Below, piece after piece: positions 12,034 through 22,159 of a DNA stretch of 36,529 bases. Both the position numbers and the translations under genes were made by a program. The notes beneath the pieces were generated by a model. The model saw only the letters and a list, made by a program, of their open reading frames with translations, made no database searches and had not been told where the DNA came from. The DNA lies in NCBI GenBank assembly GCA_009602735.1, contig WELA01003352.1, positions 252,257-288,785 on the forward strand, read 5' to 3'. This DNA comes from Mesotaenium endlicherianum (taxonomy: Eukaryota; Streptophyta; Zygnematophyceae; Zygnematales; Mesotaeniaceae). Position 1 is the first letter of the stretch; every line of letters begins with the position of its first letter.

Positions 12034-13267
12034 AATGACCACCAACAGCCTATTTGTACAACTATCTTGTCTGTCACTCACATCCTTCACGTTTTCAAAC
12101 TTGCAACAATTTTGATTATGATGAATTTTAATGGGTGACTCAGGTTATGGTACTTCAGGTTTCTACAAATGTGGTTAATTCTGAATATTGCATTGTAAGT
12201 AGTAGATAGGCAGACGCCAGAAACTCTACCCAAACCAAACCACATTGGTATGCGAGAACCTCAACCTAAATTAACCAACACTGGCATCAGACTGGTACGC
12301 CACAAGATTACGAGAGCCTAACGACTATGCTACGCCAAAAAATTGACCAGAAAGCACCCTCGTACGCCAAAAACTTGGCAAGTAGATATAAGGTAGATTT
12401 ATTGTTGTTACTAGATTACCTTGTTGCTTATCAGTTTAGGGGTTCAGATTTATCGAAAGTACGATGGCAAATCTTACAAAGAACAATTGGTTTTTATGCA
12501 ACCACCAACTTTGATACATTATGCGACTCAACCGACAATCTGGTCAACAGTAACGTCTTTCGACCAACATGTGATGATTGGATTGAATTGATATATCTCG
12601 TCCTCTCCATGGCAAAGTAAATTGTACTCAAACTTCATAAAGCCTCTCAAGTACTCAAGAAATTCACTCCTTAAGGTGCCATTCTCAAGCGCTTTGCGGC
12701 GCCTTGAAAGCCCAAAAAATATAGAGTGTACCTTGAGGCGCCTCTTGGTGAAAACAAAAAAAGTGTTCTTGGCTGGCGTTTTCTTTCAATAACTTTAGCT
12801 ATTGTGCGCTTAAAATCAATTCTGCCCAATTTAAGTCACTAGTATCAAAGAGATACAAAAAAATAACACAACAGTACTAATTGAAGTTTTTAAAGCACGT
12901 GACAAGTAGCGCGTACGATATGAATCAAAATGTCAACAAAACAAGAAAACCAACAAAATCAGACTAAGAATACGACCATCAGATATGTATATATTTCGTT
13001 AAGTTTTGATATACCATGGGGTGCTCACTGTTGCAGTCTTCCCTAGAGGAATGATTTCTTTCACCAGATTTGCAAGTCGGTCCGCCGAAATACTTGCCTC
13101 ATTGATTTTTTGCGCCATGTTCAAATTTCCCGCAGGCTACAACCGACTGTAGATTTGTTGAGCAAGGGTCTTTGAAGAAGGCGCCATAAACAAGAATTGG
13201 TTGACTTTCGCAAAATATATGTGGCCGGCGATATCGCAAAAATGCCGAAAAGACTGATTTTTGCCTC
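12034..13267. other. AT-rich intergenic DNA, probably decayed repeats
   Basis: No convincing gene is visible. An open frame of 97 codons at 12327-12620 has AT-driven composition and no recognisable domain. An imperfect foldback around GGCGCCTTGAAAG and CCTTGAGGCGCC lies at about 12700-12740. The last 120 bp may be eroded pol sequence of the gypsy fragment that follows. Confidence 0.4.
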
Positions 13268-13413
13268 AAGAGGATGTGTGGTGTCTATCATGTGCTGAAC
13301 GAGGTCACCAGGCGGGACAGGTACCCCATGTCGACGCCCAATGAGATCTTCAACAACATTGATAGCTGTACCTGGTTTTCAATTTTGGATCTGAGGTAGG
13401 GCTTCGAACAAAT

Positions 13414-13807
13414 ACCCATCATACTTTTAAAATACGGATACAGCTTATACGAGTTAAATAAATACGTTGAAGTATATACGGGTGTTCCAAAATTGTACGT
13501 TAAATACGTCAAAGTACGTCGAGCGTGTGAAATTAGTAGAAAGTTGTTTGCGCTTGTAACTTTTGGAAAATTTCAAACTTATAGATTTTGTCGATTGCAT
13601 TAGGTGGAGAATGACGAGCGTGTCAAGAATAGATGGTCATAAAATAATTATGTCAACCATTCTCCTGTGGAACGGAAAATCTTATCTTGATATTTAAAAA
13701 AAATAACGGACCACTATTTTTAAGGTTATATTTTGATACATATACGTATACGATACGGAGTATCAATACGGCAAGTTAGGCCGATACGCAAGTATTTTAA
13801 AACTAGG
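13414..13807. mobile_element. MITE-like insertion in the old RT fragment (probable)
   Basis: About 394 bp of AT-rich non-coding DNA splits two RT blocks that are otherwise adjacent. An 11-bp inverted repeat TTTTAAAATAC lies near the two ends (13425-13435 and 13792-13802). The interior is crowded with ATACG/CGTAT motifs, like the better defined element at 16173. The ends and target-site duplication are not clean; only AT is shared at the junctions, so the superfamily is undetermined. Confidence 0.5.
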
Positions 13808-14076
13808 ATCCCAACCGCAGAGGAGGACCAGCACAAGACGGCATTTTGGGTGGTCCAGCGTCTCTTCGAGTGGAGGGTGATGCCCTTTGGATTGAAGAAC
13901 GCACCGGCCACCTTCCAGCACGTCATGGAGAAGGAGCTGGCAGGCCTCTCCATTTCCCGGTGCTACATTGACGACGTGCTCGAGCACGTGGAGCACATCA
14001 CTGCAGCCCTGGATTGCTTGGAGGCCGCTGTGCTTGCCATCCAGGCACGTGCACCTTTGGGACCTGAGTGGTGGAG

Positions 14077-14802
14077 TAATATGAATCGACTTACCAATAA
14101 GCGATCAACAATAAATAAAGATCTTCATATCAGCGAGTAATCTTTATCGTATTTTCTGTTAACTGATTAAACAGCAGAAGACACACACTAGCGGTGGACA
14201 ATACTCGCAAGTCAAATGCAAGTAAACGAGCATCAATAATGCAATCAATAAACTCATACATAAGCAAGGCTAGAAGACGGTGCGTGTCAATGGCTTCTCG
14301 CCTTGGATTCAGATATTTCTCAGTAAGCGGTACAAGAGAGTTGGCCTCGATTCCAAATGCCGAACTTGAGACCAATACCTAGCATATGTACATGGAATGA
14401 GTTTTACTGTTCAACGGCAAGTGCGATGGCACCTCCTACCCGGGAGTTAACCACGTTGGTAGGATCTCGGCTAACCAAATCCACAGCTATCTCTCATCAT
14501 CTCGAAACGCCATCCACCTTAAAGGTGTCATTTGGCCACTCATCTAGCACACCACACTTAGATGCATAGCTAGGCAGTTTGCTGCTGCCGAGTACGGCAG
14601 CCAACTCACTGTCAAAGAATGTGTCAGCAAGCTGACACAAGTCAACAGGTTGATCTAATGGACTTCAGCCTGCTGCTCTTGGCTAAGTATCCAGCAGGCT
14701 TAAAACCAGCGGACCAAATATTAACTAAAGTTCAGCAGGCTAAATTATTTAACTACTATATCTAATGAATAGTATATCTATCCAATAATCTGATTCATTA
14801 CA
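14077..14802 (-). mobile_element. Solo LTR, gypsy family B (oldest copy)
   Basis: These 726 bp match along their whole length the LTRs at 18665, 20613 and 27584 but are clearly more diverged. Perfect 5-bp duplications TGGAG flank it (14072-14076 and 14803-14807). The terminal dinucleotide at the left has mutated (TA instead of TG). Removing the LTR and one duplication reunites the RT fragment. Confidence 0.9.
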
Positions 14803-14890
14803 TGGAGTACCTTGGGCACGTGCTCTCTTCAAGTGGGTTGGCGCCGCAGCTGGCCATGGTCTCGGCCATTACGAGCATCCCTCCTCCTTG

Positions 14891-15562
14891 TACGCATCAA
14901 TCATGTATTTTTTTGTAGGGAGTTTTCAAGAGGGTACAGGGCTTGAGCAAGATGCATACATCCTCTATGTAGAGAACAAGTTGAAAGCACTTGTCACAAC
15001 AGTGAGAGAGAAGTGTATGGTGCAGTGTCCAAATCTCCAGTGGGGAGATCCATGGGAGATTAACATTTGAAGGTGAGAGATGCAGACCTCCTCGTGACTG
15101 GTGAGTGATGTTTAAGGACCCTAAGAAGGCATATTGCGACAGGTGTTGGCAGCTGTTGTGGAAATCGCAGACTGCCCGATCATGGTCATCAATTTCAGTG
15201 AGAAGGGACACTGAGGCCGTCTGGTAATTTTGGAATTGCTTTCACAAAGCTGGTCTTGCAGTGTTTTTCCTTGAAACATATTATTTTGTATGACATGAAA
15301 GACATATAAATTGCTTATAGAAGAATAATAACTTGTATACATGTAACTGGCAAAGTGAAAACCTAAATTCATGTTCTAGAAGTGCCTGGCATACTTTATG
15401 CATCCACATCTTATGTCTTCCAAAGTCTTCATCATTCTATTGATTGAGCATGGACCTAAGAGCTGGAAAGTGCCCAGAGTGGGCGCATAGGGGTACTGAT
15501 GCTTGCGCTCATTCACTCAGTGTGAATCTGCGGCAGCCAATTGATATGCCATGAAAGCTATT
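14891..15562. other. Flanking DNA left of the family A element
   Basis: No gene is recognised. Short open frames on both strands (about 60 to 104 codons) show no domain or splice structure that I can support. Confidence 0.4.
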
Positions 15563-16010
15563 GTTTTTGTAAGGTCATAGGATTGTAGAGTGCATTTTTG
15601 TGGCCATTTTGATTTGTTGATTAAGTATTGAGAAAGTTATGGATTTCTGAACTTTACTTAATTTAAAGGTTGGTCAACAATCGTCCTTAATTTGCGGTGA
15701 GGGCAACCGTTGGATTGACCGTTAGCGTCAAGCGATTTGGTCCGTTAGAGTGAATTCAAACCTTCACGTAATTTCGGCTGACGCGGAGTGCCGACTAGGT
15801 CAATTACGTAGAAGTTTCAGATTAGCCTAGCGCGCCTAAGTTAGTACTTTCTAGATATTTCGATGCATGTATGTGGACGTCAAATTGGCCCGACACGTCG
15901 GATGAGGCTGATCCAGCCTACTCACGAATAATCTGGAAGGGACGTTTTGACAAACACTTTCGTTGCTAAGCGGCCCTCCCTCCTAGGGGCGAGTGATTGT
16001 CGTAGAAAAC

Positions 16011-16018
16011 TATAAATA
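16011..16018 (+). promoter_or_regulatory. TATA box in the family A 5' LTR
   Basis: TATAAATA is present here and recognisable at the matching place in the minus-strand solo LTR (about 11560-11572). In the 3' LTR it has changed to CATAAATA. It is the likely core promoter at the U3/R boundary. Confidence 0.6.
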
Positions 16019-16172
16019 GGCATAACTTCTTTGTGTCTTATCAATTTTCACTTTTGTAAATTTTTACGGGTTTGTAATGACAATGTCTTTCATCCTAGTC
16101 ATTTGTGAGCACTTTCTTGCTACTCAATATATTTAGTAATCTTCCTAAGCTTTCTTAGTGGCATGCCGCTGC

Positions 16173-16727
16173 ACTTAGTTATGGAATACGTGCGTATAGT
16201 TCGGTCAAGTGCGGATTATACGCTAAAATGCGTCGTATTTGCTAAATACGTGTATACAAAGTTTAATTCGACTAAATGGTCGAACCTGGTCTATAGTCCT
16301 GTCGAATTTGGTTTTCTTCTACTTAGCCTCAATTAAATTTTGGTTTGTGTACACGTAAGCGCAAAACAGAATTGCAACCACGATTGCCGCTGTCGTGTCA
16401 GCAGGTGTGCACGCTCTTCGTGAGTTTCAAATATCTTGACAAAACGACTGTCGAGTTGCAGGGACCCATTGACGCGGGTAATGTTGTTCGAGATTGGCGA
16501 GATGTGTTAACGCCGTACCAGCAGGTCGCTGACTTGACTTTGCACGGTTAATTTGAGGGCAGCGTGTCAGATTGAAAAAATATTTTGGCCCTTACACGCG
16601 TGTTCGTATTATCAGTTGATTTATTAACCGACAGACGTATTTGGGTTGTTTTACGCCGACCTCTCACGCATAACGCCTGTGCGTATTCGAAATGCGAATG
16701 CGACGTATTCGTATTCCATAACTAGGT
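16173..16727. mobile_element. Non-autonomous inverted-repeat DNA transposon (MITE) inside the 5' LTR
   Basis: The element has 18-bp terminal inverted repeats, ACTTAGTTATGGAATACG at 16173-16190 and its complement at 16710-16727 with one mismatch. A 6-bp direct duplication CGCTGC flanks it (16167-16172 and 16728-16733), and the matching 3' LTR has a single CGCTGC with no insert. The 555-bp interior has no transposase-like frame but many CGTAT/ATACG subterminal motifs. If the duplication is really 8 bp with a mismatch, hAT would be the best guess; the superfamily is open. Confidence 0.82.
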
Positions 16728-16818
16728 CGCTGCACTCTAGAGTATGATTGCAACTAGTTTTGTTCCTCGTGAGTCGTGAGTCACTACAATTCCACTAGGG
16801 CACTTTGCCCTTTTCATC

Positions 16819-16830
16819 TGGTATCGGAGC
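16819..16830 (+). other. Primer binding site of family A (initiator tRNA-Met type)
   Basis: TGGTATCGGAGC begins 2 nt after the 5' LTR. It matches the plant retroelement PBS complementary to the initiator tRNA-Met 3' end at all but one position (G for A at position 8). Confidence 0.8.
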
Positions 16831-16853
16831 TGGACTAGTTTACATATTATATT

Positions 16854-17873
16854 ATGGAGTCGCAGTCGACAGCCAAAGGAGGCGAACATGTCGAGCACGT
16901 CAAGAGAGTGGAACTGCAGGCAGCGCCAACCAATGACCAGGGAGCAACAAGAGATGCAGGCGATGCTAAGGCAAATGGCAACTGCAATTGGTGGAGAAGT
17001 CTACACCCAATTTCGACAAAATATGCGCGCGGAGGTGGAGAGGATGGTGCGAATTGTTGTGGGGTGCGCACTTGCACCTGCTATGCCACCAATTCATGTT
17101 CAACCAGTGGTGCAACCAATTATTCCACCTGCATCGGGAGTGCGTGCGCCTAAGCCTAAAGTGTATACTGGAGAGCGTGCATTGCCGCCTCTTCATCAAT
17201 GGATTTTGGAGTGAAGAAGATTATGGAGTATTATGCATTCACGCCTGACAGGCAAGTCGCCTTTGTAAATACCTTGCTAAAAAAGAGTGCTGGAGCTTGG
17301 TATGAGCGAGAAGAGCAATTGTGGGGAATGCCTGCTACTGTTGATCAGCTCTTTGAAGGCTTGACGAGGCAATTTCAACCTATTGCACCCGAGGCTATCG
17401 CTCAAGATCTATTGGTGCGCCTTCGTCAACGAGGAAGCATTCAAGAGTATGTATTGCGGCGTGCGCTTCAACGTGCTGGTGCTACAGTGTCCATCCATGC
17501 ACAAGTTGAAGATGATGGACAAATTTAAGATGGGACTAAAGCCAACTGTAGCCAAGGAAGTGGCGCTCAAGGACCCTACAATCAAGGAGAAATGATGGCA
17601 TTGGCGACGAGGGTCGACGCTGTGGAGTCTAGTCAGAGGCAGTGGGGCAGCCACAACTCTGGAGGGCATCAACACTTTGGATCCCAAGCGCAAGGCACGA
17701 GTGCACAAGGTCCAATACCTGCAGAGTTGGGACTTTTTCGGAACCAGCGCAGGCAGCAAAATTTCAAGCCAAGAGGACCCTGCTATAACTGTGGCAAGCT
17801 TGGGCATCTGCCTTGAGACTATCGTGTGAAGGCGAAGCAACCTCAACAACAGGAAAAAGGAGGACGCAAGTAA
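16854..17873 (+). pseudogene. gag of family A, frameshifted
   Basis: ATG 16854 lies 23 nt after the PBS. Gag-like sequence then moves through different frames: EQQEMQAMLRQMATAIGGE (about 16940-17000), KKIMEYYAFTPDRQVAF and SAGAWYEREEQLWGMPATVD (about 17210-17345), and a zinc knuckle starting CYNCGKLGH at about 17782. The knuckle is damaged by a stop and by Tyr at the last Cys position. TAA is at 17871-17873. At least two frameshifts and one stop make it non-functional. Confidence 0.82.
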
Positions 17874-18664
17874 GTTGTTTTTGGGCGCCTACTTTGTGAA
17901 GATGGGAATCCACAAGGAGGTTATCCCCAGCGCTAGTCTTATTTGTAAAGAAGAAGGACAGGACTATGAGGATATGTGTCGACTACCAAGCACTCAACAA
18001 GATCACCATCAAAAATAGGTACCCACTCCCACGAGTGAACAAGTTGATTGACATGCTTGTCGGGGCAAAGTATTTCTCGAAGATTGATTTGAGGAGTGGC
18101 TATCACCAGGTACGGATTGCGGAAGGAGACGTTTAGAAGACTGCTTTCAGGCTCCGCTATGGCTTATTTGAGTTCACAGTCATGCCTTTTGGGTTAACTA
18201 ATGCACCTGCTACATTCATGGGACTCATAAAATAGTATCTTCATACCCCACTCGGACCAGTTTGTGGTGGTATTTTTGGACGACACCTTGATCTATTCAA
18301 AGACCTTGGAGGAGCATGTGGAGCATCTGAGGAAGGTGTTAGAGGTCTTGAGAGATCAGAAGCTATACGGGAAGAAGAGCAAGTGCGACTTCAATCTCAA
18401 GGAGGTCGAGTTTTTTGGGCACATAGTGGGAGCTGAAGGAGTCAAAGTGGAGCAGAAGAAGGTGAAAGCAGTCAGAGATTGGCCGGTACCTGCTGATATT
18501 CATCAACTCAGGAGCTTCCTCGGCATGGCGAATTATTATTTACATTTTATTGAAGGATTCGCCAAGGTGTGTGCACCACTCACGAACATGTTGAAGAAGC
18601 AGGAGAAGTGGCTATGGGGTGACAAGGAGCAGCAAGCATTTGAGAAGATTAAGAAGTTGTTGAC
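17874..18664 (+). pseudogene. pol of family A, first part: reverse transcriptase
   Basis: RT starts abruptly about 60 bp after gag. The retropepsin region and the RT N-terminus are missing. Blocks seen: [20 protein letters not shown] (about 17933), [25 protein letters not shown] and the active-site box VVVFLDD (about 18270). Then follow GHIVGAEGVKVEQ and RSFLGMANYYLHF. In-frame TAGs occur at 18134-18136 and 18233-18235, with a frame change near 18240. The reading frame is cut at 18664 by the family B element and continues at 28308. Confidence 0.88.
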
Positions 18665-19378
18665 TGAAATGAATCGTCTTACCAAATAAGCGATTAATAA
18701 ATTAATAAAGATCTTTATATCAGCAAGTAATCTTTATGGTAATTTCCGTTAATTGATTAAACGGCAAAGGACAACACACTAGCAGTGAATAATACTCGTG
18801 AGTCAAATGCGAGTAAACTAGCATCAATCATGCAAATCAGTAAACTCATACAAGGTTAGAAGACAGTGCGTATCAATGGCTTCTCGCCTTGGATTCAGAT
18901 CCCTCTCAGTAAGCTGTACAAGAGAGTTGGCCTCGTTTCCGAATGCCGAACTCGAGAGCAATGCCTAGCGTATGTACATGGAATGAGTTTACTGTTCAAC
19001 GGTCAGTGCGATGGCACCGCCTACCCGGGAGTTAACCACGTTGGTAGGACCTCGGTTAACCAAATCCACCGCCATCTCCCATCATCCCGAATAGCCATCC
19101 ATCATAGGGATGTCATCTGGCCATTCATCTAGCATATCGTACTTAGGTGTATGTCAAGGCAGTTCGCTGCTACCGAGTACGGAAGTCAGCTGGCTGTCAA
19201 GAATGGGTCAGCAAGCTGACTTATATAAACTTCAGCCTGCTGCTTCCGGCTGAGTCATTAAACTGATAAATATGTAAAGTCCAGCAAACTAATTATTAAC
19301 TAAAGTTCAGCAGGCTGAACTTAATTAACAATTATATTTAAGTGAACATTATATCTACTAATATACTGATTTATTACA
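18665..19378 (-). repeat. 3' LTR of family B element
   Basis: This 714-bp LTR lies next to TTGAC at its outer edge and a purine-rich tract at its inner edge (19379-19393). A 4-bp gap relative to the 5' LTR and scattered substitutions are visible. It contains paired CAGCAGGCTGAA/TTCAGCCTGCTG inverted repeats and a TATATAA box at about 19223. Confidence 0.9.
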
Positions 19379-19393
19379 ATCCCTCCAACTTAA
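19379..19393 (-). other. 3' polypurine tract region of family B
   Basis: On the minus strand TTAAGTTGGAGGGAT abuts the 3' LTR. The purine run GGAGGGA is short and ends with T before the LTR's TG. A related, longer tract lies internally at 22221-22238. Confidence 0.6.
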
Positions 19394-20612
19394 CTTGTTG
19401 TCGCCTCGACAACATTAAATTGTAAAAGCCTTAAATAAAGGAACTGACCCTGACCAGCCTCCCCTACTGACTGTCTTTTCAGCCTGTCACCTTAAGGGGT
19501 TGTTCCTGGGGCTTCAGGGTCAGGAGACGGAGATCTGGACCTAGATCTGGACAGCCCTCTAGGTCTGTCAGCTGGCCTTCTAAAGAACCCTGTTTGCTCT
19601 AAAGTTGGACCTCGAGGAGAACGAAGGATGGTAGCCTGCTCTTCAACCACTTGGGTGTTGATCCCCACATAGACAGGCATTCCAGTAGGATGCTGAAATA
19701 CATTGGCTAGAGGTACATGCCCCTGAGCGGAGGGGGAGGCTGGCATACCTCTGGCCCACCCGCGTGTCCCTCTTCTGGCACCCCTGTCCTCTGGGGATTT
19801 CTGTCTGTGTCTGCTGCCCAGTACAGTCAGATCAGCTTCTTCCCCTGCTTGGGCAGGTGGGCTGGGGGAGCGAGCGCGGGGTCCAGTTGTCGCCATAACG
19901 GGGATCACATTCCAAACACCTGATCGTGGTTCTTTAGGAAGCGCCCCTGCCTGTCCCTGGGTATCCTGAGTACCTGCTGCTGATGCTTCTCCTCTGCCTT
20001 GTTCTTCTTCCTCATCCTCCTCATCCTCCTCCTCGGAGAGAGTAGGGGTCTCGTCCACTAAGTCGTCCTGCTCCCTAGTAGACATGGAGTAGTCTACCGA
20101 CCTCCCTTTCTTAGGGCGCGCTGGAGGTTGCTTGGCCTTCAGCCTACTGATATCTATCCGGCCTGCATTCTTTGCCCATTTGACAAAGGCATGCTTTCCC
20201 TTAGAGAAGTACTCTCTTCCCCTCCTCCTATGTTCCTTGGTCTCTGCATTCATATTGCTCAGGCATCCATTCAGCCTGGGGTCCCAAGGGGCAATGTGAG
20301 GTGGTAGGATGAGATAGCCGTCTAGGCCATAGTGGAAGTCATCCGGTTGGGCTCGGTCACACTCCTGCTTCTTATTTGTGACGGTCATCCACCTCCAGTC
20401 TGTTGGCTGCTGGTAGTACTGGGGTCCGTGCTCAGCCTTCCTCAGTTTACACGGGAACCAGTGGGGAGAGAACATCTGCTGTCCTGCTTCCCTGGCCAAG
20501 TACTCCCAGCTCCTTCTCTCAACTTCATTGTAAGCTGGCAGTAGTGTGAGGTAGAATACCGCATCCTTAAAGCTATCGGGCCGCATGCTCACCATCCGGA
20601 TGAGTCTCTGAT

Positions 20613-21334
20613 TGAAATGAATCGACTTACCAAATAAGCGATTAACAATTAATAAAGATCTTTATATCAGCAAGTAATCTTTATGATATTTTCCGTTTAA
20701 CTGGTTTAACGGCAAAGGACAACACACTAGCAGTGAATAATACTCGTCAGTCAAATGAGAGTAAAGTAGCATCAATAATGCAAATCAGTAAACTCATACA
20801 TAAGCAAGGTTAGAAGACAGTGCGTATCAATGGCTTCTCGCCTTGGATTCAGATCTCTCTCAGTAAGCTGTACAAGAGAGTTGGCCTCGTTTCCGAATGC
20901 CAAACTCGAGAGCAATGCCTAGTGTATGTACATAGAATGAGTTTACTGTTCAACGGTCAGTGCGATGGCACCGCCTACCCGGGAGTTAACCACGTTGGTA
21001 GGACCTCGGTTAACCAAATCCACCGCCATCTCCCATCATCCCGAATAGCCATCCATCATAGGGATGTCATCTGGCTATTCATCTAGCATATCGCACTTAG
21101 ATGCATATCAAGGCAGTTCGCTGCTACCGAGTACGGAAGTCAGCTTGCTGTCAAAGAATGTGTCAGCAAGCTGACTTATATGGACTTTCAGCCTGCTGCT
21201 TTCGACTGAGTCAGCAAACTGATAATTATGTAAAGTCCAGCAGAATGACTATTAACTAAGGTTCAGCAGGCTGAACTTAATTAACTATTATATTTAAATG
21301 AATATTATATCCACTAATATACTGATTCATTACA
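20613..21334 (-). mobile_element. Solo LTR of family B inserted in ORF3
   Basis: This 722-bp LTR is closely similar to the two LTRs of the surrounding element. Perfect CTGAT duplications flank it (20608-20612 and 21335-21339). The element LTRs have a different duplication (TTGAC), so this is an independent later event and not a rearranged LTR. Confidence 0.93.
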
Positions 21335-21896
21335 CTGATCTCCCACTATTCCCGGTATGGGGACCGGCTTGTCCTTTGAATCATCTGCAAGATACCGGGC
21401 CTGCTCTGCTGGATAGCCCACCATCTTGGCATAATCTTCGTAGAGGACCACACCAGTGTGTGTCTCGATGTACCTATCCAGTGCTGCAGCCCCTTCCCCC
21501 TGTAGCAGTGTTGTCTGTTCCAGCCTGTTGATCTCTTGGGCTGCCAGAAATGCTTCCTTCAGGTTATCGAAGTTTTGGCCACCCACCACAGTATACCTGT
21601 AAGTGGCCAAGCTCTTCTGTCTGTCCGCTTCAATCTTTTTCCTTTTCTCCTCCTCTGCCGCTGCCGCTTCTTCTTGTTGTTTCTTCTGTCTCTCCTCCTC
21701 AGCTTTCCTGAGGTTTTCCGCTTCCTGATCCTTCTTCCTCTGTGCCTCTTCTGCCGCCTCTTGTTGTCTGCGGACCCTTTCTTGTTCTCTCCTGGTGAGG
21801 GACGTCGCCGCCAGCTCCTTCTGGTATTGCTCCATTGTCCTCCTGGCTTCTTCTGCCTTGCGCTTTCTGTCCTCCTTTTGTGTGGTGGGCGCCATC

Positions 21897-22004
21897 CTGC
21901 ACATGTAACCAGGGCACAAGTTAGTAGGATATGGACCTTTGTCATAGGGATTGCAGGAAGTATAGTTAGTATTAGTATAGTGGATTTGCTGCTGTTTACC
22001 TTAC
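21897..22004 (-). other. Predicted spliceosomal intron upstream of ORF3
   Basis: On the minus strand, ATCCT|GTAAGG opens a 108-nt interval ending ACATGTGCAG|GATGG, directly before the ORF3 ATG. A perfect TACTAAC branch-point motif (21926-21920) puts the branch A 24 nt from the 3' splice site. A second donor, AAG|GTAAAC, starts at 21999. The first donor keeps the frame from ATG 22048 into ORF3. Confidence 0.6.
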
Positions 22005-22159
22005 AGGATGATTGCTAAAAGTTGACGTAGTTGCGATGCGCTACACATAAACGTATGAGTGTGTTTTAGGGTGAGTTAAGTGATGTAGTGTTATGCGAGG
22101 CCCTTTTTCCTTCAGCTCAAGGTGCTTTATGTGGGCCAGGCTGTCCCCTCTGTCACTAT

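Larger units (their letters stand above)
13268..14884 (+). pseudogene. Old Ty3/gypsy reverse transcriptase fragment (family C), doubly interrupted
   Basis: Three pieces read in order as one gypsy RT. Piece 13268-13413 contains VYHVLNEVTRRDRYPM and FSILDLR, followed by a TAG stop. Piece 13808-14076 contains AEEDQHKTAFW, MPFGLKNAPATF and the active-site box CYIDDVLEH. Piece 14803-14884 contains MEYLGHVLSSSGLAPQ. The first gap is a MITE-like insertion and the second a family B solo LTR with its own target-site duplication. No LTRs, gag or integrase of this copy are recognisable. It is the oldest layer of the island. Confidence 0.8.
15568..16816 (+). repeat. 5' LTR of family A, carrying a 555-bp insertion
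   Basis: It begins TGTAAGGTCATAGGATTGTAG and ends CCCTTTTCA. It aligns with the 3' LTR (30235-30935) except for an extra block at 16173-16733. A TATAAATA promoter box sits at 16011-16018. Without the insertion it is about 688 bp. Confidence 0.92.
19492..22048 (-). pseudogene. ORF3: accessory coiled-coil/RS protein of family B, split by a solo LTR
   Basis: It lies downstream of pol in the same sense, where an env-like gene would sit. ATG 21895 opens a frame to 21335. After the solo LTR and one copy of its CTGAT duplication the same frame goes on from 20607 to the TAA at 19492-19494, about 558 codons in all. ATG 22048, joined through the intron 22004-21897, would add 15 in-frame codons. Residues about 5-98 are an uninterrupted charged K/E/R/Q/A helix, predicted coiled coil. 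Then come a mixed region with aromatic and hydrophobic residues (about 100-320), a run of Asp/Glu (about 380-400) and an RS-type tail ending SRSRSRSPSPDPEAP. I see no transmembrane segment or signal peptide, so it is not an envelope protein. I recognise no family. A role in nuclear RNA handling, or in assembly through the coiled coil, is only a guess. Confidence 0.75.

Noticed and set aside
12327..12620. 97-codon plus-strand frame in AT-rich DNA
   Set aside because: No domain, no splice context, and composition of the surrounding non-coding DNA.
10858..13025. Exact 15-bp repeat ATACCATGGGGTGCT at 10858 and 13011
   Set aside because: Flanks do not align; too short to define an element.
14888..15211. 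Small open frames on both strands left of the family A element
   Set aside because: No similarity to a known protein, no splice sites, and mutually antisense.
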